64,000 nt of DNA from JAICKM01 sp038228295 (GTDB taxonomy: Bacteria; Chloroflexota; Chloroflexia; QHBQ01; JAICKM01), in NCBI GenBank assembly GCA_038228295.1, contig JBBRPH010000004.1, positions 62,001-126,000 of the forward strand, written 5' to 3'. A program made the translations under genes and the position numbers. A model generated the notes under the pieces. It worked only from the letters and a program-made list of their open reading frames with translations, searched no databases and was not told the DNA's origin. Positions 24,655 through 32,970 of the stretch are shown here, one piece after another (position 1 is the first letter of the stretch; the number at the start of each line of letters is the position of its first letter).

Positions 24655-26067
24655 CTAGCGCAGGCGAACTACGAGAAGCGTGATGTCGTCTTGGGCGCTA
24701 CCGGTTCCGATCCAGGCGGTGAGGGCGGTGGTGATCTGGGTTAGGACGGCGGCGGCGCTGTGTGTGGGATCGGCCAGGGTTTCCAGCAATGCGGCTAGAC
24801 GCTCGAAGCTGAAGAGATCGCCCTGTGGATTGGTCGCCTCTATCACGCCGTCGGTGCAACAGACCAACAGATCGCCTGCTTGCACCGGCCACTCTTGCGG
24901 CGTGTAGACCACTGCGGGTACAATGCCCAGCGGCAGGCGTGAGCCGCTTGTTTCCACGAACGTGCAGCGGGCACTCCGGCCGGTGCCGGCGGGACTTACC
25001 AGCGCGGGATACATCTGCCCGGCATTAGCGATGTGCATCACGCCGCTTTGTGGGACAAGGGTGACGCAACTGACGGCGACAAACTGGTGGCGTAACAGGT
25101 CGGGAGCCAGTACGCGGTTTGTCTCGGTCAGCGCTGCCGCCGGATCGTCGGTGTGCGCCAGCGCCGCGCGCAGCGTATTGCGGCTCAGGGCGATTAGTAG
25201 GGCGGCGGGCACACTTTTGCCGCACGCATCGGATACAATAAGATGGACCGCCCCAGCCGTGCTTACCAGTACATCATAGCTATCGCCGCTGGTTTCCAGC
25301 GCGGGTAGGCACACCGCCGCGATCTCGATGTGCGGCAACTGCGGCAACTGTGCCGGTAGCATCCGCTGCTGAATAGACCGCGCGATTTCGAGTTCTCTGC
25401 GGAATCGTTCTCGCTCACCCAGTTCCAGGTTAGCGCGGGCCAACGCTGCGTTTTGCCGGCGTAGATCGTGCGTAGCTTCCCTGATCAGGCGATTGGCAAA
25501 CCAAGCCAAAACGCCGACCAGCATAAACAGCACCGGCACCATTGTGCTCAAGACCAGCGCTTCCAGCGGGTGGCTGTGGCGATACTCGACCAGTAACGGG
25601 CTACCTCCGCCGCTGTAGTACCAGGCGGCAATCGCCACCTCGACTGCCACCGTCAGCGCCATACCCCGCGCCGGTAGCAGCATTCCGGCTATAATGATCA
25701 CGACAGTCAGAAAGGTCGGTGTGATCAACACTACGCTGAAGTTGGTCGCACTGGCTGTCGGCGCGACAACAATCGCCACTGTACCCCCAACCAGCAGCGC
25801 CGCCACAGCGGGAATGACGAAACCGCGCCGCGTGGCGGCGTATAGTCCAACCATCAGGCCGATAAGGCTCCACTGCACCAACAGCGTTTGCCCGGCATTG
25901 CCGGACAAGGCGGCGAACAGCGGCGACGTGCTGCCGATGATCACAATGGTCGAGAGCAGTAGCAGATTGAAGCCGCGTCCGCGCCGCGCCTGTTCCGGGT
26001 CGGGCGTGGCACAGTAAAGCAAGCGGTTGCTCCAAGTCGGCGGGGGTTCTGCTTGAGTCTGCGACAT
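24655..26067 (-). CDS. Membrane-anchored SpoIIE/RsbU-type PP2C phosphatase
   Basis: A 470-aa protein with about six N-terminal membrane helices (35-205), a coiled-coil linker (REATHDLRRQNAALARANLELGERERFRRELEIARSIQQRMLP) and a SpoIIE phosphatase domain: ETSGDSYDVL, VSDACGKSVPAALLIAL, CCTDGVIEATN, QDDITLLVVRL. The usual GGDFYD metal-site motif reads SGDSYDV, keeping the Asp residues. Such enzymes dephosphorylate anti-anti-sigma factors in partner-switching cascades; no such partner is nearby. GGGAGA precedes the ATG, 11 nt after the upstream GT-C gene, so an operon is likely. Confidence 0.9.
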   Translation of the reverse strand: MSQTQAEPPPTWSNRLLYCATPDPEQARRGRGFNLLLLSTIVIIGSTSPLFAALSGNAGQTLLVQWSLIGLMVGLYAATRRGFVIPAVAALLVGGTVAIVVAPTASATNFSVVLITPTFLTVVIIIAGMLLPARGMALTVAVEVAIAAWYYSGGGSPLLVEYRHSHPLEALVLSTMVPVLFMLVGVLAWFANRLIREATHDLRRQNAALARANLELGERERFRRELEIARSIQQRMLPAQLPQLPHIEIAAVCLPALETSGDSYDVLVSTAGAVHLIVSDACGKSVPAALLIALSRNTLRAALAHTDDPAAALTETNRVLAPDLLRHQFVAVSCVTLVPQSGVMHIANAGQMYPALVSPAGTGRSARCTFVETSGSRLPLGIVPAVVYTPQEWPVQAGDLLVCCTDGVIEATNPQGDLFSFERLAALLETLADPTHSAAAVLTQITTALTAWIGTGSAQDDITLLVVRLR

Positions 26068-26078
26068 TGATTCTCCCG

Positions 26079-28250
26079 TCAGCGTCGTGTCAATGTGACC
26101 GCGTGGTAGCCCAGGCTGAGGAGGCGCGTCTCGCCTGGCGGGATGATTGCCGGTTCGACGGAGACGAGAGTGAGCGTGTGGGTGCCGGTGGCTAGGGTAA
26201 GCGGCAGCGTGACGGGGGTGCCGGGGCTGGGGGCGACCGGGTAGCGGCCGAGTTCGTGCCCGTCGAGCGCGGCGATCAGGGTGCGCGGCCGATCAAGCGC
26301 ATAGACTTGGAGCGCCAGCGTGTAAGCACCGGCGGCAGCGGTGGGAATACCGAGTTGCAGAGTCGCGTGCCCGTCGGTCCAGCGCCAAGCGGTGCCCTGC
26401 TGCTGCTCGTAAGCGTCCCAGCCGGCGCCGGGATAAAGGATCGGCGTAGCATCAGCCCCACGCGGCACGGTATAGACGGTCAGCCCGTCAGCGGTTTGCC
26501 CGGTCGGGCCGAATATCCGATCTAGCACGGTACGTAGCTTGGCCGCCTGTGGCCCATAGTGGGGCAGATCGTGGATCGCGACATAGCGCACGCCATAGTA
26601 ATCAAGCGCGGCCAGGGCTGTGACCCTCGGGGCGGGCGTGAAAATATCGTGGTCCAACCCACTGGGATCAGCGCTCACCAATTGGCTCACGCCGGGTGCG
26701 TCGCCGGGAAAACTGTAGGGGTAGTGGCGCGAAATGTAGCCGCCCAGCATGGGATGGCGGCTGATCGCCTGGTGGAACAGACCCGGTGCGCTCCATTGGT
26801 CCAGCGGCAATTCGAGTACCGCATCGCACGCAGTGGGCGGGGATTGCAGATCGCCCAAACAGGGCGACGGATGGGCGGCTAGGGTGCGAAAAAAAGGCTG
26901 CACTTGCGGCTGGATCAGCACGCGCGGCGGGCCGGAAAACTCGGCGAAAGCCGCCAGACCGACGCCCGCCAGCCCAAGCCACACGGCCCGGCGCGGCAGG
27001 CGCAGCAACAACGCCGTGGCTCCTTGTGCGGCGAGTACGGCCATACACAGCGCCAACAGCGTGTCCAGGCGCAACGGTACGCGCATCGCCGCCGCGCCGG
27101 GCAACCCCACTAGCGCCGCGTAAGGTAGCCGGATGTCGGTCAGTTGCCCGTCCAGGACCAACTGCGGCCCCAGCGCCAGCCCGCCCAGGAGTAGCGCGGC
27201 CGCTCCCCACAGCCATAGGCTACGCCGGCGAGGCCCCCGACTCAGCACCACCGCCAGGATCGCCAACGCCAATACCGTCCAGCCGAAGCCCAGGCCGGCG
27301 CCATGGGGCTGATTGATGTCTATGCCGCCGGGGAAAGGCCGGAACAGGGCCAGCAGGTCTTGCGATCCGCCGGCGACCACCGCATCGTTCGTGCCCGACC
27401 CGCTAATGCTGAGATCGGCTCCCGCCCGTGCCAACCCTCGCCCCATCAGCCACAGCACCGGCAACACGGCCCCGCCCGCTACCACGCCGACCACGGCCAG
27501 TCGTCCGATCACCCTCGCCATTGCCGGGCGCCCGTCCCAGCGACTGGCGCCGACTAGTTCGAGCAGCGCATAGACGAGGGTGAACAGGCCCAGGCTCACC
27601 GTCCAGTAAGGAATCGCCAGCAGTGACCCGGCCAGGGCTAGTCCCGCGCCGACCAGATAAGCGTATCCCTGCGGTGGCAGTTCCAGCGCTCGTAACCCTG
27701 CGCCCCGTATCAGCAACCCGCAATAGAGGGGCAGCCAGAACACGCTGACCAACTCGGCCTGCCCTTGCGCGAACGCCGCGCCCACCGGCGGACTACAGGC
27801 GAACAGCCCGCCCGCCAGCACGGCCGGTCCGCGCTCCAAGCCCAGCACCCGCACCAGCCAATAGGCCGCGCACGCCCCGGCCACCAAGTTGCCGATCATC
27901 ATCAAGTTAAACGCCGGAATCAGCCCAAATAACAGTTGCAGGGGCAACGATAGCGTAGCGGTGAACACGTTGAGCGCATGGTAGGCCAGCGGCACGCCGG
28001 TGGGGTAAAAAATGCTGGTGGTGAAATAAGGCGAGCGATGTAGATCGAGTAGTGCCGTCCGCACCCAGGCGAAGTTCCAGATGTGCGGCCACACATCGCT
28101 GCCCCGCGCCAGGGCCAGGCTGTCGCCCAGATGCGCGGCTAGCGGCCAGGTGAAAAGAAGCATGAGCGCGCTGTAGGCGAGCGGGAGGGCTACCAGGGAA
28201 AGCCGCAAGTGCGGAGCTATCCGCGCTCGGTCTACGCTCCGCACTTGCAA
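26079..28250 (-). CDS. GT-C-like polytopic membrane protein
   Basis: A 723-aa protein with about eleven hydrophobic helices in the first 460 residues and a beta-rich C-terminal extracytoplasmic domain (about 540-720). An early loop has GSDVWPHIWNFAWVRTALLDLH, and SIFYPTGVPLAYHALN follows, as in GT-C glycosyltransferases that use polyprenyl-phosphate sugars. No specific family or acidic catalytic pair can be fixed. The TTG start at 28250 lies inside a repeat (13-bp inverted repeat 28205-28217/28236-28248), so the true start may be downstream. It probably belongs to the carbamoyltransferase-SpoIIE transcription unit. Confidence 0.72.
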   Translation of the reverse strand: MQVRSVDRARIAPHLRLSLVALPLAYSALMLLFTWPLAAHLGDSLALARGSDVWPHIWNFAWVRTALLDLHRSPYFTTSIFYPTGVPLAYHALNVFTATLSLPLQLLFGLIPAFNLMMIGNLVAGACAAYWLVRVLGLERGPAVLAGGLFACSPPVGAAFAQGQAELVSVFWLPLYCGLLIRGAGLRALELPPQGYAYLVGAGLALAGSLLAIPYWTVSLGLFTLVYALLELVGASRWDGRPAMARVIGRLAVVGVVAGGAVLPVLWLMGRGLARAGADLSISGSGTNDAVVAGGSQDLLALFRPFPGGIDINQPHGAGLGFGWTVLALAILAVVLSRGPRRRSLWLWGAAALLLGGLALGPQLVLDGQLTDIRLPYAALVGLPGAAAMRVPLRLDTLLALCMAVLAAQGATALLLRLPRRAVWLGLAGVGLAAFAEFSGPPRVLIQPQVQPFFRTLAAHPSPCLGDLQSPPTACDAVLELPLDQWSAPGLFHQAISRHPMLGGYISRHYPYSFPGDAPGVSQLVSADPSGLDHDIFTPAPRVTALAALDYYGVRYVAIHDLPHYGPQAAKLRTVLDRIFGPTGQTADGLTVYTVPRGADATPILYPGAGWDAYEQQQGTAWRWTDGHATLQLGIPTAAAGAYTLALQVYALDRPRTLIAALDGHELGRYPVAPSPGTPVTLPLTLATGTHTLTLVSVEPAIIPPGETRLLSLGYHAVTLTRR
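28205..28248. repeat. 13-bp inverted repeat at the 5' end of the GT-C-like gene
   Basis: GCAAGTGCGGAGC (28205-28217) and its exact complement (28236-28248) flank an 18-nt spacer. The right arm merges with the heptamer array at 28240-28274. Could form an mRNA hairpin over the start of the gene. Confidence 0.7.
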
Positions 28251-28274
28251 CTCTGCATTCTCAACTCTCCACTC
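28240..28274 (+). repeat. Tandem heptamer array
   Basis: Five consecutive 7-mers share a register: CGCACTT, GCAACTC, TGCATTC, TCAACTC, TCCACTC. The array fills the gap between two minus-strand genes and touches the stop codon at 28273. Confidence 0.7.
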
Positions 28275-28509
28275 AGTACGGGTACTTACCCCGGATTGTG
28301 TCGGCGGAGAGATGGATGGCGGCAGCGATCAGCGAGAAGAAGATGACGAAGCCGCAGACTGAGAAGCAACTCAACAGCAGACCGGAGGCCCAACTAGCCA
28401 CCCAGCCGAAATTGCGGATCGCCAGGCCCAGCAGCGCCAGCAGCAGCACCCATAGGCCGATGACTAGTGCCCAGCGCATGCCGGGACTTAACGAGGAGGT
28501 CGGCGGCAT
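28273..28509 (-). CDS. Small two-helix membrane protein of the carbamoyltransferase cassette
   Basis: A 78-aa protein with two hydrophobic helices (about 13-28 and 38-64) and a short polar C-terminus. The ATG lies 3 nt after the DUF5989-like gene stop, so the two are cotranscribed. Family not recognised; small membrane proteins at this position often accompany NodU/CmcH-type carbamoyltransferases. Confidence 0.65.
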   Translation of the reverse strand: MPPTSSLSPGMRWALVIGLWVLLLALLGLAIRNFGWVASWASGLLLSCFSVCGFVIFFSLIAAAIHLSADTIRGKYPY

Positions 28510-28512
28510 CGG

Positions 28513-28764
28513 CTAGAACATCGTGTAGATGATCGGCGCGAGCGGACCCGCCGCGACGCCCACAATCACAAAAAGGGTCACCAACAGCAAGGCCACAAAC
28601 AACGGCAGCAGCCAGAACTTGCGACTGCCCTCGGTCATAAAGCTGAACAGGCTGCCCAGGATCGCCAGCCGCGACAGCATCTGGCGCCCGCCGGACGGCG
28701 GCACGGCCAAGCCGACGGGCGTATAGGCCGGGTTCTCCGGCACATGACGTGTCTCTTGATCCAT
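28513..28764 (-). CDS. DUF5989-like small membrane protein
   Basis: An 83-aa protein: a polar N-terminus, then LSRLAILGSLFSFM, the motif FWLLPLFVALLLVTLFVI (membrane helix) and a terminal APIIYTMF. This is the pattern of DUF5989 proteins, which are characteristically encoded next to carbamoyltransferases. ATG 28764 is preferred over 28782 because AGAAGG precedes it. Likely a membrane partner or anchor for the carbamoyltransferase. Confidence 0.72.
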   Translation of the reverse strand: MDQETRHVPENPAYTPVGLAVPPSGGRQMLSRLAILGSLFSFMTEGSRKFWLLPLFVALLLVTLFVIVGVAAGPLAPIIYTMF

Positions 28765-28806
28765 TGCGATCCTTCTCTCCATCGTTAGCCGGCTATCTAA
28801 CTCCTA

Positions 28807-28830
28807 ATACCTGATACCTGATACCTGATA
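28807..28830 (+). repeat. Perfect tandem heptamer (ATACCTG x3)
   Basis: Three identical 7-mers ATACCTG (28807-28827) are followed by a partial fourth (ATA). The repeat lies in the gap between the carbamoyltransferase and DUF5989-like genes. Confidence 0.9.
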
Positions 28831-28835
28831 GCTCG

Positions 28836-30590
28836 CTAAACGATTACTTCTTCTTTCGTGCGTGCCGTCTTGCGTCCAGCGTAAGCCGCGATCTGCTTTT
28901 TGGCCGCCTTCGCCACCAAGCAATTGCCCAACACGAGATAATCCATATCAGTGTGACTAAAGCAATTGTACGCTTCCGTCGGCGTATTGACAATCGGTTC
29001 GCCCCGCACGTTGAACGATGTATTGACGATCACGGGCACACCGGTGTGGCCGAAAAACTCGCGGATCACTTGATAGTATAACCCGTTTTGCTCGGCAGTC
29101 ACGGTTTGCAGCCGCGCCGTGCCGTCTACATGAGTGATCGCCGGCAGCAAGGCGCGGTATTGCGGATGCACGTCGGCCACCAGCAGCATATAGGGGCTTT
29201 CGTGCGGGGCATCGAGTGCGAAATAATTGGGCGTTTCTTCCAGCAGCACAGCGGGCGCAAACGGGCGAAATTGTTCGCGGTGCTTGATTTTCTCGTTGAG
29301 GATGTCTTTCATGTCGGGGTGGCCGGCGTTTGCCAGGATCGAGCGCGATCCGAGCGCGCGCGGCCCGAACTCCATACGCCCCTGGAACCAGCCGATCACG
29401 TTGTTTTCGGCCAGTAGTTTGCCGACAGTCTTGACCAACTCCGCGTCGCTTACCTCCTGGTAGGCGATGTCCTGGCTTTGCAGGAAAGCTTTGATCTCGG
29501 TGTTGGAATAGCTTGGTCCTAGGTAGGCGTTTTGCATGGTCCAGGTGCGCGGCCGGCCCGACAATTTATGGTAGAGGTAGGCGGCCACGCCCAGCGCGCC
29601 GCCCGCGTCGCCCGCCGCAGGCTGCACCCATAAATCGCGGATGCCTGCCTCGCGCAAGATGCGTCCGTTCGCCACGCAGTTGAGCGCAACCCCACCGGCC
29701 ATGCACAGATTGTCGCTGCCGGTGGTCTGACGGATATAGCGCGCCCCGGCCAGCATCACCTCTTCGGTCACTTTCTGGATCGAGGCCGCGATATTGGCGT
29801 AGCGGTCTTCCATCGGCGCTTCGGCGGCGCGCGGCGGCCCGAACACCTCAATAAACTTATCACTCATTGAATGCAGCGCGTAGTGATAAGCGAAATAGCG
29901 CATATCCAACTGGAACGAGCCGTCGTCGCGCAGGTCCACCAAATCGCGCACCTGCTGATAATAGGTCGGCCGGCCGTAGGCGGCCAAACCCATCAGCTTG
30001 TATTCGCCCTCATTGACCTCAAAGCCCGCGTGCGCGGTGAACGTGCTGTAAAGAAGGCCCAGCGAATGGGGGAAGCGGATCTCTTTGGTCAGTTCGATGT
30101 CGGTACCTTTGCCGTAGCCGTAGGCCGTGGTGGTCCACTCGCCGACACCGTCAAAGGTCAGGATACCTGCTTCTTCAAACGGCGACACCAGGAATGCGCT
30201 AGCTGCGTGGCTCAGGTGGTGGTCAATAAAATAGAGCGGCGCTTTTTTACCGAGCGCACTTTCGATTTCGGTCTGAATCCAGAGCTTTTTCTGGAACCAG
30301 ACCGGCATGGCACGCAGAAACATCCGCCACGACTGGGGAAAGCTCTGGAGGCTGGATTGCAAGATGCGCTCAAACTTAAGCAGTGGTTTCTCGTAGAAGC
30401 CTACCGCGTCCAGTTGATTCACGGTAATGCCGCCGGCTTTCAAGCAATAGGCAATAGCGTTGCGCGGTAGGTCGGCGTCGTGTTTTTTGCGCGTGAAGCG
30501 TTCTTCTTCGGCGGCGGCCACGACAACGCCGTCCTGCACCAGGCAGGCGGCGGCATCATGGTAGAAACAGGACAGGCCCAGGACGTTCAT
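28836..30590 (-). CDS. NodU/CmcH-family carbamoyltransferase
   Basis: A 584-aa enzyme with the two-domain carbamoyltransferase structure. The N-terminal ASKHA-like domain has LGLSCFYHDAAACLV, AAAEEERFTRKKHD, DHHLSHAASAF (metal-binding His cluster) and LTFDGVGEW. AGGVALNCVANGRI and GPRALGSRSIL follow, and the C-terminal part has FRPFAPAVL and VPVIVNTSFNVRGEPIV. It transfers carbamoyl from carbamoyl phosphate via carbamoyladenylate to a hydroxyl, usually of a sugar or natural product. It starts 1 nt after a small membrane-protein gene. The acceptor is unknown; a cell-surface glycan is suggested by the neighbouring GT-C-like gene. Confidence 0.95.
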   Translation of the reverse strand: MNVLGLSCFYHDAAACLVQDGVVVAAAEEERFTRKKHDADLPRNAIAYCLKAGGITVNQLDAVGFYEKPLLKFERILQSSLQSFPQSWRMFLRAMPVWFQKKLWIQTEIESALGKKAPLYFIDHHLSHAASAFLVSPFEEAGILTFDGVGEWTTTAYGYGKGTDIELTKEIRFPHSLGLLYSTFTAHAGFEVNEGEYKLMGLAAYGRPTYYQQVRDLVDLRDDGSFQLDMRYFAYHYALHSMSDKFIEVFGPPRAAEAPMEDRYANIAASIQKVTEEVMLAGARYIRQTTGSDNLCMAGGVALNCVANGRILREAGIRDLWVQPAAGDAGGALGVAAYLYHKLSGRPRTWTMQNAYLGPSYSNTEIKAFLQSQDIAYQEVSDAELVKTVGKLLAENNVIGWFQGRMEFGPRALGSRSILANAGHPDMKDILNEKIKHREQFRPFAPAVLLEETPNYFALDAPHESPYMLLVADVHPQYRALLPAITHVDGTARLQTVTAEQNGLYYQVIREFFGHTGVPVIVNTSFNVRGEPIVNTPTEAYNCFSHTDMDYLVLGNCLVAKAAKKQIAAYAGRKTARTKEEVIV

Positions 30591-30591
30591 G

Positions 30592-30825
30592 CTACCCTTG
30601 CTTCCGTAATTCGGCGGGGCTGCTGATACGCCCCATCTGCGCCGGTCGCCAGAACGACGGCGCTGTGTGCGGCAGGCTGGGCAAGAACTGGTGCCCGGTT
30701 AGCCGGCCGATGGCCCAGATCGGCCCGACAACGATCACGTAAATAGCCGTGAGGATCACCGTCGTCTGATAAAACGCGATCTTTTCGGCATAGGCTTGCC
30801 AGAAACGTCCAATAATCCGCAACAA
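30592..30825 (-). CDS. Small membrane protein preceding the carbamoyltransferase
   Basis: A 77-aa protein with an amphipathic start (IIGRFWQAYAEKIAFYQTT), one membrane helix (VILTAIYVIVVGPIWAIGRLTG) and a Pro-rich end. It starts at TTG 30825, with a purine-rich GAGGGCGGGA upstream, and ends 1 nt before the carbamoyltransferase ATG. Homologues with the FYQT...GPIW pattern accompany carbamoyltransferases in other bacteria (family knowledge, moderate certainty). Probably the first gene of the cassette. Confidence 0.65.
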   Translation of the reverse strand: MLRIIGRFWQAYAEKIAFYQTTVILTAIYVIVVGPIWAIGRLTGHQFLPSLPHTAPSFWRPAQMGRISSPAELRKQG

Positions 30826-30951
30826 ATCCCGCCCTCATTCCGGTGAAAAGCTAATATGTGCCCCACGTCAGGCATGGGGGCACTGGGGATTATAACCCAA
30901 GCGGCGCAGGGGTGTCAATCGCAGTTGCCGCCGCCTTGTGAAGGTGCCGGG

Positions 30952-30980
30952 TTTACCTTTCCTGCCGGGTCTGGTACAAT
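30952..30980 (+). promoter_or_regulatory. Promoter of ychF
   Basis: TTTACC (30952-30957) and TACAAT (30975-30980) are spaced by 17 nt and sit 68 nt before the ychF ATG. Confidence 0.6.
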
Positions 30981-30997
30981 AAGCCGGTTAAGGAACG

Positions 30998-31025
30998 ACC
31001 TGACACCTGACCGCTGACCGCCGGA
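30998..31025 (+). repeat. Tandem heptamer array in the ychF leader
   Basis: ACCTGAC occurs twice, followed by CGCTGAC and CGCCGGA, all in one 7-nt register between the promoter and the ribosome-binding site of ychF. Confidence 0.7.
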
Positions 31026-31047
31026 TAGCGAGGGAGACCGCAGCCGC

Positions 31048-32163
31048 ATGGCGCTGACATTAGGGATTTGTGGCTTGCCCAAGAGCGGCAAGACGACACT
31101 GTTTAACGCGCTGACCAATTCACAGGCGCAAACATCGGCTTACGGCGCATCCGACGCGCCGAACATCGCCACCGTCAAAGTGCCCGACGAGCGACTGGAT
31201 GTGCTGGCGCGGATGTACAAGCCGCGCAAGCTGACCCCCGCCGACGTGCAATACGTAGACGTAGCCGGCCTCGCGCCGGGCGCCGACCCTACGGCCGCGC
31301 GTTCACAGGGCTTGAGCCGCCAGTTCCTCAGCGCAGTCGCCGCCAACGACGCGCTGCTGATCGTGGTGCGCGCTTTCGAGAGCGCGAACTTGCCGCACCC
31401 GGCCGGTTCGGTAGACCCGCTGCGCGACCTTGACGCGGTGACGCTCGAATTGATCTTTAGCGATCTGGGCATCATCGAAAAACGCATCCCGCGTATTAAA
31501 GGCGACCTGGGCAAGATGCGCCCCGCCGAGCGCGAAGTGCAAGAGCGCGAACTAGAAGTGCTACAGCGCATCCTGCCCGAACTGGAAGCCAACCGCCCGA
31601 TCCGTGCGCTGGACCTGAGCGAGGACGATCAAAAGCTGATCAAAAATTACGGCTTCTTATCCAACAAGCCCTGGCTGATCGTCTTCAACCTGGGCGAGAG
31701 TAATTTGGATGCCGGTGATACGCTGGTCACTGAGGCGAAAGCGATCTGGTCGGACCTGGGAGCCGACGCGGTGGCCGCGTGCGCACAGTTGGAGATGGAA
31801 GTAGCGCAACTGCCGCTCGCCGAGGCCACCGAATTCCGCGACAGCCTGGGCTTGGGACCGTCGCCACTGGGCACGGTGATTACGCGCTCCTACGATTTGC
31901 TGGGCTTGATCAGCTTCCTGACCGCCGGTGACGATGAAGTGCGCGCCTGGACGATCCGACGTGGCACGCCCGCCCAGCAGGCCGCAGGAGTGATCCATAG
32001 CGACTTGGAACGCGGCTTCATCCGCGCCGAGGTGGTCGCTTTCCACGATCTGATCGCTGCCGGCGCCATGGCCGAGGCTAAGAAGCGCGGCACGGTGCGG
32101 ATGGAAGGCAAGACCTACCTGGTGCGCGACGGCGACATTGTGAATATCTTGTTTAATGTCTAA
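31048..32163 (+). CDS. ychF: Redox-regulated ATPase/GTPase YchF (Obg family)
   Basis: A 371-aa protein with P-loop GLPKSGKTTLFN (about 9-20), YVDVAGLAPG (G3) and a C-terminal TGS domain starting about residue 285 (GDDEVRAWTIRRGTPAQQAAGVIHSDLERGFIRAEVVAF) and ending VRDGDIVNILFNV. Length and motifs fit YchF/OLA1, a ribosome-associated P-loop NTPase that prefers ATP. An about 28-nt purine-containing leader precedes the ATG. It is the first gene of a run in which the next gene overlaps its stop. Confidence 0.95.
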   Translation: MALTLGICGLPKSGKTTLFNALTNSQAQTSAYGASDAPNIATVKVPDERLDVLARMYKPRKLTPADVQYVDVAGLAPGADPTAARSQGLSRQFLSAVAANDALLIVVRAFESANLPHPAGSVDPLRDLDAVTLELIFSDLGIIEKRIPRIKGDLGKMRPAEREVQERELEVLQRILPELEANRPIRALDLSEDDQKLIKNYGFLSNKPWLIVFNLGESNLDAGDTLVTEAKAIWSDLGADAVAACAQLEMEVAQLPLAEATEFRDSLGLGPSPLGTVITRSYDLLGLISFLTAGDDEVRAWTIRRGTPAQQAAGVIHSDLERGFIRAEVVAFHDLIAAGAMAEAKKRGTVRMEGKTYLVRDGDIVNILFNV

Positions 32164-32965
32164 CCGGCCTGCTGTACCCCCCACCGTGCTCGTCGCTCCC
32201 GTGCCTGGAGTGCCCATCCAGATCGGCATCCTGACCGGCGGCAAGCCTACCCTGGCGATGACACTGGCGAGTGTGCTGCTGCAAAATGCCGCCGATATTC
32301 GCATCCATGTGGTAGACACGGCCGAGCGCCCAGTGGTGCAGCGCGAAGATTTTAACGCCGCGCTGCGCCTAGCGTTCGACCGGGGTATTTCTTGCACCTA
32401 CGAACACCACCGCGACCGTCAGCGCCCGTTTAGCGGTGGGCGGTTGGCCTTGCTGGAAGCCCTCACCGGGCCGCAGATTTGTTTCATGGACGACGATGTG
32501 GTGCTACCGAGCGGCTCCCTTAGCCTACTACGCGACTTTGTGGCCGATCACCCGGACTACGGCTTCCTGGCCCCGTTGCTCAAAAACCCCGGCCTACGCC
32601 GCACCGCGCTGGAAGGCCGCACCCACTTCGCGCCCGGCACCTTGTTCCGTCAGGATGCGCTGGTGCGCCGCATTCTGCTCGACTACTACAGCACGACGAA
32701 TGACGTGCTGGACCGCGCGAAGAGCGGTCAGGCCAGTTGGGAAGTAGCCTTTCTGACCGAAATGTTTCCGTTGCTAGGTCGCTCCTGCTATGCCCAGCCG
32801 GCTAACGTCATCTATCATCTCGACTACCACGAAAACCCCAACTGGGAACTGCTGCGCGGTAAGCTGCTGGCGACCAGCCTGGAGCGCGCCCGCACGCTGG
32901 TGCTGAAGCACGCCGGCGCGCTGGCCGAGATCGCGCCGGCGGCCGGCGCGGGGCCGGGGCACTAA
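32156..32965 (+). CDS. GT2-like glycosyltransferase
   Basis: A 269-aa soluble protein with a GT-A core: IQIGILTGGKPTLAMTLASVLLQN, IRIHVVDTAE, then ICFMDDDVVLPSG (DxD motif, about 117-129) and a late EVAFLTEMFPLLGRSC segment. ATG 32156 overlaps the ychF stop by 8 nt, so it is translationally coupled. Substrate unknown; the following flippase/synthase and YfhO-like genes suggest envelope glycan or lipid work. Confidence 0.78.
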   Translation: MSNRPAVPPTVLVAPVPGVPIQIGILTGGKPTLAMTLASVLLQNAADIRIHVVDTAERPVVQREDFNAALRLAFDRGISCTYEHHRDRQRPFSGGRLALLEALTGPQICFMDDDVVLPSGSLSLLRDFVADHPDYGFLAPLLKNPGLRRTALEGRTHFAPGTLFRQDALVRRILLDYYSTTNDVLDRAKSGQASWEVAFLTEMFPLLGRSCYAQPANVIYHLDYHENPNWELLRGKLLATSLERARTLVLKHAGALAEIAPAAGAGPGH

Positions 32966-32970
32966 GGCCC

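Noticed and set aside
28801..28834. ATACCTG repeats as a CRISPR array
   Set aside because: Units are 7 nt with no spacers and there are no cas operons; the Cas4-like stub at 45185 lacks catalytic residues and other cas genes.
30587..30838. An 83-codon frame overlapping the small membrane protein before the carbamoyltransferase
   Set aside because: The alternative frame (30592-30825) has a membrane helix, a conserved-looking FYQT motif and correct spacing to the carbamoyltransferase.
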